From: Mastigocoleus testarum BC008
GTDB lineage: Bacteria; Cyanobacteriota; Cyanobacteriia; Cyanobacteriales; Nostocaceae
DNA length: 64,000 nt
NCBI RefSeq assembly: GCF_001456025.1
Contig: NZ_LMTZ01000111.1
Location: forward strand, 34,882-98,881
Direction of reading: 5' to 3'
The position numbers and the translations under genes were made by a program. The notes beneath the pieces were generated by a model. The model searched no databases. It had not been told where the DNA came from and saw only the letters and a program-made list of their open reading frames with translations. Below are positions 47,805-57,846 of this stretch, piece by piece. Positions within the stretch are counted from its first letter, which is position 1. Every line of letters starts with the position of its first letter.

Positions 47805-49305
47805 CTCTCCAATTGCTACCCCCAAAGCGGATATTTTAGTAATTGATGATACTCCAGAAAATTTGGCGCTGCTGTCACAAATCCTTAAAGATAAAGGGTA
47901 TAAAGTTCGTAGTGTAACCAAGCCTTCCACGGGTTTACGAGGTGCTCAAGCCGCACCCCCGGATTTAATTTTGCTAGACGTTAAAATGCCGGAAATGGAC
48001 GGTTATGAAGTCTGTAAACGTCTCAAAGCCGACCAACGTACCCACGATATCCCGATTATTTTTATTAGCGCATTAGGAGAACTTCTAGACAAAGTTACAG
48101 CCTTTGAGGTTGGCGGCGTAGATTATATTACTAAACCATTTCAAGTAGAAGAGGTTTTAGCTCGTTTAGAAACACACCTAACTATTTGTAATCTCCAAAA
48201 ACAACTCCAGGCTCAAAATAAGCAATTACAGCAAGAAATTGTAGAACGTACCGCCGCAGAGGAAAAATTTGGAATTATTTTTCGTTCTAGTCCCAATCCA
48301 ATTGCGATCGCAACTCTCACAGAGGGTCGCTTTTTAGATATAAACCCCTGTTTTTCGAAGTTAACCGGTTATTCCCAAACCGAAGTTATTGGTAGAACGA
48401 TCACCGAGTTAAATCCTTCTCTTACTCCAGAGATATACGATAGCGCAGTTCAATATTTACTCGAAAATGGTTCTTTACATAACAAAGAATATGAAATCTA
48501 TACCAAGGAAGGTCAACCCAGAGTGGTTTTGGTTTCTACCGAATTAATTGAACTTGCTGGCGTTCAATGTACTTTAAGCATCATTAATGATATTACCGAG
48601 CGCAAACGGATGGAAGATGAATTTATCTCCCTCGTTAGTCATGAACTACGCACGCCGATGAATTCTATTATTGGTGCATTAGACCTGTTAGGAACCCAAA
48701 AATTGGGAACTTTAACTGAGCTAGGTCAGCAAACCATCAATATTGCGACCAATAATATGGAACGTTTGATTCGTTTAGTCAATGACATTCTCGATCTAGA
48801 GCGAATTAAATCGGGTAAAATAGCCATGCGCTATGTTGAATGTCAAGCAGATAAGTTGTTGATTGAGGCAACACAAGCAATGCAAGCAATGGCAGATTCT
48901 GCCCAAGTAAACCTTTCGGTGGAGCCTACCCCAGTTCAAATTCATGCAGATCCAGATCGGATATTGCAAACCCTAACAAACCTGTTAAGCAATGCAATTA
49001 AGTTTTCCGAACCAGGAGAAACTGTTTCGTTGCGTAGTAGTTTGAATTGTGAGTATCTACAAATTGAAGTTCAGGATCGAGGACGGGGAATTCCCCAAGA
49101 CAAATTACAACTAATCTTTGAGCGTTTCCAACAGGTAGACGCTTCCGACTCTCGCGCTAAAGGAGGTACGGGTTTGGGACTTCCCATTTGTCGTACCATA
49201 GTCGAGCAACACAACGGACGTATCTGGGTTGAAAGTTCTCTAGGTGAAGGAAGTACTTTTTATGTTCGGTTACCGGTTGATGAGGGATTGGGGACTGGGG
49301 ACTAG
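47791..49305 (+). CDS. REC-PAS hybrid histidine kinase
   Basis: 504 residues. An N-terminal receiver (about 10-130: ILVIDDTPENLALLS, LILLDVKMPEMDGYEV, TKPF) and a coiled coil (LQKQLQAQNKQLQQEI) precede a PAS domain (about 165-275, FGIIFRSSPNPIAIATL ... INDITERKR). HisKA follows (FISLVSHELRTPMNSIIGAL), then HATPase (LLSNAIKFSEPGE, DRGRGIPQD, GGTGLGLPICRTIV). Both receiver and kinase look functional. It starts 14 bp inside the preceding kinase gene. ATG 47797 is an alternative start two codons later. An N-terminal receiver suggests it is itself a target of another kinase, plausibly the upstream PAS-GAF-GAF protein. Confidence 0.92.
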   Translation: MKMSNSPIATPKADILVIDDTPENLALLSQILKDKGYKVRSVTKPSTGLRGAQAAPPDLILLDVKMPEMDGYEVCKRLKADQRTHDIPIIFISALGELLDKVTAFEVGGVDYITKPFQVEEVLARLETHLTICNLQKQLQAQNKQLQQEIVERTAAEEKFGIIFRSSPNPIAIATLTEGRFLDINPCFSKLTGYSQTEVIGRTITELNPSLTPEIYDSAVQYLLENGSLHNKEYEIYTKEGQPRVVLVSTELIELAGVQCTLSIINDITERKRMEDEFISLVSHELRTPMNSIIGALDLLGTQKLGTLTELGQQTINIATNNMERLIRLVNDILDLERIKSGKIAMRYVECQADKLLIEATQAMQAMADSAQVNLSVEPTPVQIHADPDRILQTLTNLLSNAIKFSEPGETVSLRSSLNCEYLQIEVQDRGRGIPQDKLQLIFERFQQVDASDSRAKGGTGLGLPICRTIVEQHNGRIWVESSLGEGSTFYVRLPVDEGLGTGD

Positions 49306-49318
49306 CGACTGGGTGATG

Positions 49319-49456
49319 AAGTTATCAGTTAACAGTTATCAGTTAACAGTTATCAGTTAACAGTTATCAGTTATCAGTTAACAGTTATCAGTCCCTAATC
49401 CCTAGTCCCCAATCCCTAGTCCCCAATCCCTAATCCCCAATCGTAAATCCCTAATC
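49319..49456. repeat. paired heptamer arrays between signalling genes
   Basis: 49319-49391 repeats TATCAGT/TAACAGT. 49392-49456 repeats CCCTAGT/CCCCAAT/CCCTAAT. Together they fill the gap before the single-domain regulator; the same order is found at 36797-36911. Confidence 0.9.
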
Positions 49457-49459
49457 ACC

Positions 49460-49831
49460 ATGACAAAATCTATTTTAGTAGTTGATGATGAAGAAGATGT
49501 CCGGGCGCTAATTCAGTTAGGCTTGGAAATGAATGGAGGTTGGAATGTTATTAATGCAACCTCTGGAATAGAAGCTATTGATGTAGCTGAAAGTCAACAA
49601 CCTGAGGTCATTTTATTAGATCTAATGATGCCAGATATGGATGGTAAAGCAACGCTACAAAAGTTAAAATCTAACCCCAAGACCGAAAATATTCCCGTAA
49701 TTATGATGACTGCTAAGTCTAAATATTCTGTAGAAGAAAGTTTTGCAGGATTGGATGTCGCAGCAATTTTTACTAAACCCCTTCGACCCCTTAATCTTTC
49801 ACAGCAAATTATCGATGTGATCGGGGAGTAA
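49460..49831 (+). CDS. single-domain response regulator (CheY-like)
   Basis: 123 residues forming only a receiver domain. It has acid pocket VVDDEED, phosphoacceptor in VILLDLMMPDMDG, Thr in MMTAKS and conserved Lys in FTKPLRP. All key residues are intact. With no output domain it probably shuttles phosphate between the adjacent kinases and the Hpt domain of the regulator at 42526. It lies 154 bp after the hybrid kinase, across heptamer repeats, so cotranscription is likely but not certain. Confidence 0.93.
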   Translation: MTKSILVVDDEEDVRALIQLGLEMNGGWNVINATSGIEAIDVAESQQPEVILLDLMMPDMDGKATLQKLKSNPKTENIPVIMMTAKSKYSVEESFAGLDVAAIFTKPLRPLNLSQQIIDVIGE

Positions 49832-50345
49832 TGAGTAATGAGTAATGTTAGCGGATCCGTAGGTAGCGCAGCTATAGCGGGGCGCGATAGCGCACAGTAA
49901 TGAGTGAGGGGTGAATTAACGGTTATGAGTCAATACAGTTCGGTTAAGAATTTTTGAAACAAATAAGCATGTTCTGGAACCTGACTGAGCCTGCGGCGTT
50001 AGCATTAGCCTCTTTCGTCCATAACAAGAAATTTAGGCTCATGTAATATCCGAATCTAATTACGCAGTGCGACATTAAGAAGTTTAGCAACTTTAAAATA
50101 AATTTATTATCTGTGAGTATTAATAATCATTAACTGTTATCTATTGCTTATAACTATTAACTTATTAATTACTTATTACTTATTACTTATTACTTATTAC
50201 TTATTACTCCTTACTTCTTCCATATTGCCTCTAAATAACCCAAAATCGAGAGACTTTGGAGTTTTTTGTCTCGCAATTTTGGGTTTAAAGATTAATCATA
50301 CCGCCTTAAACAGTACACATTTTTTATCTCGGTACAGAAGACCTT
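49832..50345. other. intergenic region with repeats
   Basis: No gene. 49850-49900 holds a GC-rich hairpin cluster (GCGGATCCGTAGGTAGCGC, GGGGCGCGATAGCGC). 50157-50213 is a heptamer array of ATTACTT. It separates convergent genes (response regulator and pentapeptide protein). Confidence 0.6.
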
Positions 50346-51131
50346 TTAGCCAACAGCAACAGGAACTTCAGACTTTACCTCCAAGGGAGTAGAACGATGG
50401 AAAATATCTTCTCCGTCGTTACCTTGCATCACAAATATTGCTTTGTGAGCAATTAAGTCATATCTCATTTCTTGAGACATTCCTTGATTGTTACCAAATC
50501 TTGCATTTTCAACAGACGCACAATCAAGGCTTACCCCTGTCATATTAGCTCCGGTTAAGTCCGCACCTCTGAGATCTGCTCCCTTAAAATCTACCCGACT
50601 TAGGTTTGTATTCCTCAAATCGGCATACCTAAGATCCGCATTGTTGAGGTTGACATCTGTAAGAGTTGCGCCTCTAAGCTTTGCTTCTTGGAGATTGGTT
50701 TTTGCAAGATTTGCACCATTGAGGAACGCTCCTCTCAGATCGGCGCAGTAAAGATAAGCGCCAGCAAGATTAGCTTCTATCAGGTTTTCACCATCTAGAC
50801 CTCTTCCATAAGCTTTAGTATTGACGATTTGCCATACTAGACGCCATTTACTATCGATTTTTGTTGCAAAATCAATTCTGACGCCGTTGAAGTTCACGCC
50901 CCAAAGGTTCGCGTGGATTAAGTTTGCACCCCTTAGGTTCGCACCGCTCAAGTCAGCACCACCAAGGTCCGCACTACTAAGATCTGCACCACTAAGTTCG
51001 GCTCCGCTCAAGTCAACACCGCTTAATTTCCTACCTTCAGTTGGTCGCTTGAGAATCTCTTTTACTAATTGAAACTTTGTTTCTAAATCAATATCTTTTT
51101 TATACGAAATTTTACTTAAAATGCGGTTCAT
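50346..51131 (-). CDS. pentapeptide repeat protein
   Basis: 261 residues. A short basic helical N-terminus (about 1-35) precedes two blocks of A(D/N)LXX pentapeptides: about 38-85 (GVDLSGAELSGADLSSADLG) and about 113-210 (ENLIEANLAGAYLYCADLRG ... ADLRGADLTGANMTG). They are split by about 28 non-repeat residues with KWRLVWQIVNTKAYG. The repeats fold as a right-handed four-sided beta helix. The N-terminal 'LETKFQLVKEILKRP' and the insert are features of cyanobacterial pentapeptide proteins. Function is unknown and no signal peptide is seen. The C-terminal about 50 residues have no repeats. Antisense open frames here are artefacts of the repeat composition. Confidence 0.88.
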   Translation of the reverse strand: MNRILSKISYKKDIDLETKFQLVKEILKRPTEGRKLSGVDLSGAELSGADLSSADLGGADLSGANLRGANLIHANLWGVNFNGVRIDFATKIDSKWRLVWQIVNTKAYGRGLDGENLIEANLAGAYLYCADLRGAFLNGANLAKTNLQEAKLRGATLTDVNLNNADLRYADLRNTNLSRVDFKGADLRGADLTGANMTGVSLDCASVENARFGNNQGMSQEMRYDLIAHKAIFVMQGNDGEDIFHRSTPLEVKSEVPVAVG

Positions 51132-52211
51132 TTTATTACTCCTGAATTTTATTTGCTAATTGAACTAGGCGGCAGATGTCAATACAATACAAGTATATAA
51201 CACTGTTAATATTTTGCAGACATCTAACTATAGGCAACACATTGAATTAGATGCCGAAATAATAGTTCGTAATAGAACAACAGTATAACAAGCCTTTCTG
51301 ATGGTTGCAATGGTTATTCTAAGTTTTATTGTGTTGTTTTTTTAGTAGTTGTCTAGGACAAATGTTCGCCACAGGTTTCTCTGAATGAGTAAACAACTAC
51401 GTGTGTCTTTAATTACTGAGTAAATCAGATACAATCAAACAAAACTAGTGATTATCCAGCTTTGAAATAATCTCACCACTTTACAGTTCAAAGAATTGTG
51501 CTTTCCACTCATTATAGTATTGAGTTTGGGTATTTAAGTAGGGGGACAAAAATATTTATTTCGTTACAAATGCTAGCGTGATTACTAACTATTAATATGA
51601 ACTTATTACTACTATAAAGTGTCATACTGTCAGGCTTTTACGCAGTCTCTGTGATGTTACAAGCAGAGAGTATAGATGGGTTATATTTTACTCCACATGG
51701 TAGGAATAACCGCTTTATCCTAAGCCCCATGCACTCTTTATAAGCACTAACGCTAGTTCAATCGCAACAAATATATATTTAGCTTTGTCTAAGTACTTAT
51801 TAAAGTCTAACTGAGAAATGTGGTTAATACACAAAAAAATTCCTAAATATTTCTTTAAATATTCTAGAGTATTAATCGCAAATTAAATTAAGTATTACGA
51901 AAATAGTATTACTTTTAATGAATTAAAATTACGTTTAGTTCAAATATCTGAAAAAATTAATTCCTGGAAAAACAACCTGATTCCTGGAAAAATCTGATTC
52001 CTGGAAATTACAGACTGGAAAAGATCCAAGTTTAATTTTGGCTGGACATAACAGTTATAAATTATTGAGCAATAAAAATTATAGTCATAAGCAGAAAACT
52101 ATTTCTTTATATTTTCTTAATTAATAGTATTGCTTATGACTCTAAGGAAATGGTGATGAGTAAGTGAAAGTTAGCTGAGAGATTTAGGATAATCTATTTA
52201 TTTTTAATTCA
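51132..52211. other. 1.1-kb non-coding region
   Basis: No credible gene in any frame. It contains the upstream region of the pentapeptide gene and, at 51961-52026, four imperfect copies of TTCCTGGAAA spaced by 12-20 bp. Otherwise it is AT-rich and unremarkable. Confidence 0.55.
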
Positions 52212-52862
52212 TTATTTATTCACTTTTTGCAGAGTGTTGATGACCTCTTGTGGTTCCAAGCGCTGAGTATAATCAGCATTAACAAAAGAGAGTACTATTG
52301 TACCATCAGACGCAATAACGTAAGTAGCTGGGATAGGTAATTCAAAGGTTTTATCGCCATTGTGTGCGGGAAGATCGATTCCAAATGTTTCGTAAATTGG
52401 GCGTAAATCTTCTGGAAGAGTAAATATTAAACCAAATTGTCTAGCGATGTGATTTCCTACATCGCTTAAAACTTCAAAGGTTAACTCATTTTTTTCAACA
52501 GTAGATAGAGAATTATCGGGAGTTTGGGGTGAAATTGCGATGAGAGAAGCCCCTAAAGCCTGAATCTCTGGTAAACGTTTCTGGAAAGCCCGTAGTTCTA
52601 AGTTGCAATAGGGACACCATTGACCTCGGTAGAAAGAGATTACGACTGGACCTAATTGAAGTTGTTTTTGTAAATTAACTCTCTTACCCGTTGCGTTAGG
52701 TAGGGAAAAATCAGGAACTTTGTCTCCAACTTTTAAACTACCATCTGAGATTCCCGAACTTGCTAAGTTTTGAGTTGCTTGACTCATCGTGGCTTGGACT
52801 TCTTCAGAAACTTTGGTTAAAAATTGGTTGCGATAGTTTTGTAGCTCTTCTGTTAAATTCAT
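52212..52862 (-). CDS. AhpC/TSA-type peroxiredoxin-like protein
   Basis: 216 residues. A helical N-terminal extension (about 1-45) precedes a thioredoxin fold with VGDKVPDFSLPNATGKRVNL and the active-site region VISFYRGQWCPYCNLELRAF. The WCPYC pair (C-x-x-C) replaces the classical single PxxxTxxC of typical peroxiredoxins. Related 'peroxiredoxin-like' proteins reduce hydroperoxides using thioredoxin. IAISPQTPDNSLSTVEKN and FVNADYTQRLEPQEV are typical of this subgroup. It is a single cytoplasmic gene, and the ATG start is the first in frame. Peroxidase versus disulfide reductase activity cannot be decided from sequence. Confidence 0.87.
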   Translation of the reverse strand: MNLTEELQNYRNQFLTKVSEEVQATMSQATQNLASSGISDGSLKVGDKVPDFSLPNATGKRVNLQKQLQLGPVVISFYRGQWCPYCNLELRAFQKRLPEIQALGASLIAISPQTPDNSLSTVEKNELTFEVLSDVGNHIARQFGLIFTLPEDLRPIYETFGIDLPAHNGDKTFELPIPATYVIASDGTIVLSFVNADYTQRLEPQEVINTLQKVNK

Positions 52863-53224
52863 AAAATATTTCCTGTGTATTCACTAGATAACCGATCTGT
52901 AAAATTATTGAACGATAATTCCAAAAAAACTCAAAAAAATAATTGAGTCACTTCAGCACACAAAGAGTTACCATTGTCACATCCAACAAGACTTATTTGT
53001 TTGGATGATCTTATAAATGACGTGCAAACCTTGTAAATTAGAGCTTAAGTGTGGACTAATGCACGAATATTTTTATTTTGGCTGGCTTCTCCTTTGTTTT
53101 TAGCTCTGAGCAATACTTCACATCATAAATTTTCAGTATTTTGTAATTCAGTCGCTAAGTACACTGATATTTGGAATTAATGTTCAAATATTTATTTAAA
53201 GATTTTATCGCAGAATATGAGAGA

Positions 53225-53423
<199 letters not shown>

Positions 53424-53668
53424 GTAATAATCTCACACTTAGTTTTTGATTTTTTAGGTCTACTTTACTTAAGGAATGTGAATGAAATAAAGTACAAAAG
53501 TTAGGGTGTTGTTAGCATCACGTAACGCACCATTCCAAATTTCAGAATTACAGGTTATTAAATTCTCGTTCCTTACTTTTATTTAGCGTCGTTTTGCGGG
53601 ATTGTATGATAATTTTGCTCTTGATTTTAGTTGGTAAATAGAGGCTAATTAACAGTTACCTTTAAAAT

Positions 53669-55558
53669 TCACCCATAAACTTCTAGATCGAACCAAAACG
53701 TCGTCCCTACACCGACTTCACTAACTAAATTCATTTTACTGTGGTGCTTTTCAATGATATTTCTCACAATTGATAGACCCAAACCAGTACCTTCAAGGGT
53801 GTGAACGCGATTTTCTACCCGGAAGAATCGGTCAAAAATGGCTTGTTGGTCTTCTAGTGCAATACCAATACCAGTATCAGAAATTTCAATCCGAACTTGC
53901 AATGGGGCGGTTTGAGGATTAGAACTTGATGTTACTGGATAAGCACGGAGAACAACCTTACCACCTGTTTGAGTGAACTTCAAGGAATTACCTACCAAAT
54001 TGGCTAGCACTTGCAGTAATAAATCATAGTGACCTTTAACTAGTGGTAGATGTGCAGCGACATCCTGAATAATTTCTATTCCTTTATCTTTGGCGTTAAG
54101 TTGATAAGTCCGCAAGGTTTGCTCGATCGCTTGTCCCAATTCAACAGCATCTAAACTATAGGTACGACCGGATTCTAGTTTCGATAAATCCAATACATCA
54201 TTAACTAAGCGGGTGAGTCGATCGGTTTCGTGGTTGACAGTTTCCAGAAATTCTTGACGTTGTTGGGCTCCTAATTCTTCACCATATTCATGCAAGGTTT
54301 CGATGAAAGATTTAATGTTAAATAAAGGAGTCCGCAATTCGTGGGATACGTTACTAATAAATTGACTTTTCGCTTCGTTGAGTTCCACCTCACGGGTAAT
54401 ATCTTGCACGGTAATGGCTATACCTTTAATACTTTCCCGTGGTTGGTTGAGAACCGTGGTGAGAAGAATGCGAATAGTACGTTTGCTCGGTTCGTTGAGG
54501 AGGATGCGAAATTCAGCACTCTCACATTCTCCTGCAGCCATTTGGTAAAGATGGCGGGTAATTTGGGTTTGTAGCGCTGTCGGAAGGTGATGCAAAACAT
54601 TATTGCCAATAACTTCAATGTCATCCCAGTTAAAAATATGTTTTGCTGTGGGATTGACCAAAACCACCTGCATATCATTATCAATTAATACTGCACCATC
54701 TGCAATAGTTGAAACTAAAGTTTCTAATTTAGCTTTTTCGGCGGTAAGTTCTTCAATGTTTTGCTCTTCATAACTTTCCAAACGCTCAGCCATTTCATTA
54801 AAACTGGAAATTAATTCCCCCAGTTCGCCCCCATGGGGTAGATCGATACGTTGTTTAAAATATCCTGCTGCAATTTGCCTTACACCTACAAGTAATTCCT
54901 TAATCGGCTTAGTAATAGTTAGAGCATTCATTACCCCCGCTAAAATTACCATTACCCAAATAGTAATAAATACGGCAATGGTGACATCCCGAGTAAAATT
55001 AGTAGAAATAACTGCTGTAGGATTGGGATTGATCCCAACTGCTAAAACACCCAAATATTTACCATCGGCGCGCAGAGGAATAAATACATCAGTAACTTCT
55101 CCATCCGGTGACTGATGTTGGCGTACTAAAGGCTTGCGCGTATTGGATGCATAATCTTCAGGTAGCTGGATGCTGCGCTGGATGGTAAGGGAATTTTCTA
55201 CCTCTGGTTCCCAAAATGGAATACCAAAATAAATTTTTCCGGCTTCATCAGCATAGAGCATGTAGCGAATACTAGAAGTACTACTGTAGAAACGCTGAGA
55301 AAATTTTGCTACCTCTGTAAGATTAGTATCGGCAATAAAAGGTTCGACATTGGCTGCTAGTAATAATGCCAAATCGCGACCGAAACGAGTATCATTGAGC
55401 CGTGCATCCTGTTGGATTGTATTAACAGCCCAAAAGGTTAGACCGCTCATGACTAATGACACAATTAAAGTTGCGGCAGCTAATAATTTTGTCTGGAGGG
55501 TGAATTCCGACCACCAATTGGCGATCGCTTCTCGGATTGTCTTAAAAATATAAAGCAT
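53669..55558 (-). CDS. nblS: NblS (Hik33/DspA) membrane sensor histidine kinase
   Basis: 629 residues with the NblS layout. TM1 is at about 26-47 (LLAAATLIVSLVMSGLTFWA), followed by a periplasmic CHASE-like domain to about 195, then TM2 (VTIAVFITIWVMVILAGVMNAL) and a HAMP domain (TITKPIKELLVGVRQIAAG). A PAS domain at about 275-385 (STIADGAVLIDNDMQVVLVN) precedes HisKA (FISNVSHELRTPLFNIKSFI) and HATPase (NLVGNSLKFTQTGG, DTGIGIALED, EGTGLGLSIV). NblS governs phycobilisome degradation and high-light, cold and nutrient stress genes, acting with regulators such as RpaB/NblR encoded elsewhere. It is a single gene, divergent from the porin across 404 bp. The start precedes the conserved MLYIFKTIREAI. 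Confidence 0.93.
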   Translation of the reverse strand: MLYIFKTIREAIANWWSEFTLQTKLLAAATLIVSLVMSGLTFWAVNTIQQDARLNDTRFGRDLALLLAANVEPFIADTNLTEVAKFSQRFYSSTSSIRYMLYADEAGKIYFGIPFWEPEVENSLTIQRSIQLPEDYASNTRKPLVRQHQSPDGEVTDVFIPLRADGKYLGVLAVGINPNPTAVISTNFTRDVTIAVFITIWVMVILAGVMNALTITKPIKELLVGVRQIAAGYFKQRIDLPHGGELGELISSFNEMAERLESYEEQNIEELTAEKAKLETLVSTIADGAVLIDNDMQVVLVNPTAKHIFNWDDIEVIGNNVLHHLPTALQTQITRHLYQMAAGECESAEFRILLNEPSKRTIRILLTTVLNQPRESIKGIAITVQDITREVELNEAKSQFISNVSHELRTPLFNIKSFIETLHEYGEELGAQQRQEFLETVNHETDRLTRLVNDVLDLSKLESGRTYSLDAVELGQAIEQTLRTYQLNAKDKGIEIIQDVAAHLPLVKGHYDLLLQVLANLVGNSLKFTQTGGKVVLRAYPVTSSSNPQTAPLQVRIEISDTGIGIALEDQQAIFDRFFRVENRVHTLEGTGLGLSIVRNIIEKHHSKMNLVSEVGVGTTFWFDLEVYG

Positions 55559-55962
55559 TTCAAGTGAGCTGTTAGCAGTTTTGCGATCAACCCCAACAAC
55601 TTAAAAATTAACAGTTATTATCGCAAATCGGAAATCGGTTGTGCAGTCAATTGTCATGGTTAATTATTTTTTTGGGCCAATATTTTTGATATTTGTTCCG
55701 TTTAATCGCTTGTAACAGGTGTATTCTTATTATCCAAGCACGCCTTTCCACGAAGCAACTTGAGAAGTTGTAATTTACACGATTATTCAGAAATATGCCT
55801 GTAAAGCCCAATTAATCTTTTTTTAATTGGTGGAACAAATAACCAAGATATCTGATAATAACGCCAGTGGAGTAACATCTTCTCATTAGCTGCTCTTATT
55901 TTGAGATGTGGCTGATGTAAAAGAAAGTATAGCCGTGCGTATTACAACAAGTGTGAGGAAAA
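55559..55962. other. divergent intergenic region of nblS and the porin
   Basis: About 400 bp without a gene. It must carry promoters for both genes. I see no convincing Fur box for the porin and no clear -35/-10 pair. Confidence 0.5.
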
Positions 55963-57564
55963 ATGAATAAAAGAAAAATATTTTTGAAATTGCTTTTGGC
56001 TAGTCCCCTGGCTTTTGGGGCGTTATCAGTTGGTGGAAAAGCTGCTCTTGCGCAAACGGATGCAATGGCTTCCCCAACTCCACAGAAGAAAATGGCGCAG
56101 GTAACCTCAGTTTCTCAATTATCTGACGTACAAACAACTAGTTGGGCATTTCAAGCATTACAATCTTTAGTGGAACGCTACGGCTGTATTGCCGGATATC
56201 CTAACGGCACCTATCGTGGAAATCGAGCATTGACCCGCTATGAGTTTGCAGCTGGTTTAAATGCTTGTTTGGATAGAGTTAACGAATTAATTGCAACCGC
56301 AACATCAGACTTAGTAACTAAGGACGATCTAGCGACTTTACAAAAGCTGCAGGAAGAATTTTCTGCGGAATTGGCGACCCTACGCGGTCGTACAGATGCT
56401 TTAGAGGCTAGAACTGCAGAATTAGAAGCAAATCAATTTTCTACTACCACCAAACTAGAAGGGGAAGTTGTTGCTGGATTAACTAGCGTGTTAGAAAGCG
56501 ATCAAGTTAATGGTGAAGATGTTGAAGATACTAATGCAGCCCTTGGAGCCAGAGTTCGCTTAGATTTAGTTACCAGTTTTACCGGGAAAGATTCTTTAGT
56601 TACCAGATTGGAAGCAAATAACGCTGTCAATCCTGAGATTGGTACTCTTGAAGGGGGTTTATCATTTGCGACAGAGGACGATCCTAGTGCAGATGTAGAA
56701 ATTGGCACATTATTTTACGAGTTTCCTCTTGGGAAGAGCACAGATGTATATGCTTTCGCAACTGGAGCTGAGCCTGATGAATTCGTTGATACAGTAAATA
56801 TTTTGGATGGTGATGGTGGAAGTGGTTCCATCTCAGCATTCGGTACTCGTAACCCTATCTATTACCAAGTAGAAGAAGGTGCTGGCTTAGCAGTTAAGCA
56901 CGAGTTTGGTGAAAAGTTAGAAGTAAGTTTGGGATACATCGGAACCACAGCCAGCGATCCTGGTGAAGATGGTGGTTTATTCAATGGGGATTATGGTGCG
57001 ATCGCACAAGTTACCTTTAAACCAAGCGATCGTTTCAAGGTTGGTTTGACTTATGTGAATGCTTACAATCAGTTTTTGACTACTGGTAGTAATTCAGCGA
57101 ACTTCCGTGCCGAATTACCTGGGGTTGGTTTCCAGGATATAGATACACCAGTATCTAGTAATTCCTACGGTCTCCAAGCATCCGTCGGTGTGACCAAGAA
57201 TATTGTTTTAGGTGGTTGGGTTGGCTATACAAATGCTCGCAACCTCTCTACTTCAGCTGCTTTCCCTGATCGCGGCGATGTTGATATTTGGAACTGGGCT
57301 GTTACAGCAGGTTTCCCTGATTTGGGTAAAAAAGGTAACTTAGGTGGTATCGTTGTCGGTATGGAGCCAAAAGTTACTGATTCTAGTATCGATGGTTTAG
57401 ATGAAGATAATGATACTTCACTTCACCTAGAGGCGTTTTATCAGTATCGGCTTAACGATAACATCAGCATTACTCCTGGTGTAATTTGGTTAACTGCTCC
57501 CGATCACGATAGCGATAACGATGATATTGTGATTGGAACCCTGAGAACTACTTTGAGTTTTTAG
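55963..57564 (+). CDS. SLH-domain iron-uptake porin (cyanobacterial OprB-like)
   Basis: 533 residues. The signal peptide (MNKRKIFLKLLLASPLAFGA ... ALA-Q) is cleaved after about residue 30. An SLH domain (about 45-105: SQLSDVQTTSWAFQALQSLV ... YPNGTYRGNRALTRYEFAAG) anchors to peptidoglycan-linked polymers. A coiled coil (about 118-155, LQKLQEEFSAELATLRGRTD) leads to a beta-barrel rich in alternating residues, ending in ...GTLRTTLSF with a terminal Phe, as outer-membrane proteins require. It matches the 'iron uptake porin' family. GAGGAAA lies just before the ATG. It is a major outer-membrane channel for inorganic ions; substrate specificity is inferred only from family naming. Confidence 0.92.
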   Translation: MNKRKIFLKLLLASPLAFGALSVGGKAALAQTDAMASPTPQKKMAQVTSVSQLSDVQTTSWAFQALQSLVERYGCIAGYPNGTYRGNRALTRYEFAAGLNACLDRVNELIATATSDLVTKDDLATLQKLQEEFSAELATLRGRTDALEARTAELEANQFSTTTKLEGEVVAGLTSVLESDQVNGEDVEDTNAALGARVRLDLVTSFTGKDSLVTRLEANNAVNPEIGTLEGGLSFATEDDPSADVEIGTLFYEFPLGKSTDVYAFATGAEPDEFVDTVNILDGDGGSGSISAFGTRNPIYYQVEEGAGLAVKHEFGEKLEVSLGYIGTTASDPGEDGGLFNGDYGAIAQVTFKPSDRFKVGLTYVNAYNQFLTTGSNSANFRAELPGVGFQDIDTPVSSNSYGLQASVGVTKNIVLGGWVGYTNARNLSTSAAFPDRGDVDIWNWAVTAGFPDLGKKGNLGGIVVGMEPKVTDSSIDGLDEDNDTSLHLEAFYQYRLNDNISITPGVIWLTAPDHDSDNDDIVIGTLRTTLSF

Positions 57565-57612
57565 GCGATTGGCGATTGGCGACTAGCGACTGGGGATTGG
57601 TGATAGACGATT

Positions 57613-57720
57613 GTTCTTGTTACCAGTCTCCGGCTGGTAACCAGTTGCCTGAGGCTCTGCCTCTTAGATACACTGGAGGCGGAGCCTCCGATACAGTATT
57701 CCTTGCCAGAGACAAGGAAC
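57613..57720. repeat. dispersed repeat, intact copy
   Basis: TTCTTGTTACCAG begins it and ATTCCTTGCCAGAGACAAGG ends it. Internal hairpins are GTTACCAG/CTGGTAAC and GGAGGCGGAGCCTCC. A related copy at 61469-61678 carries an extra insertion. The surrounding gap (57565-57846) has no gene. Confidence 0.85.
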
Positions 57721-57846
57721 AAATCATTTAACAGCAACGCCAAAAAACTCATCAGGGCGCACCAATGTGCGTCCCTACATGAAACAAATGGTGGTGTAAA
57801 TTATTTCTTGGAAGTTCCTAATCGCCGATCCCTAATCCCTAGTCGC

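Noticed and set aside
52621..52680. CxxC in the peroxiredoxin-like protein as a thioredoxin
   Set aside because: The surrounding FYRGQWCPYCNLELRAF and the VPDFSLPN segment match the AhpC/TSA-like group rather than WCGPC thioredoxins.
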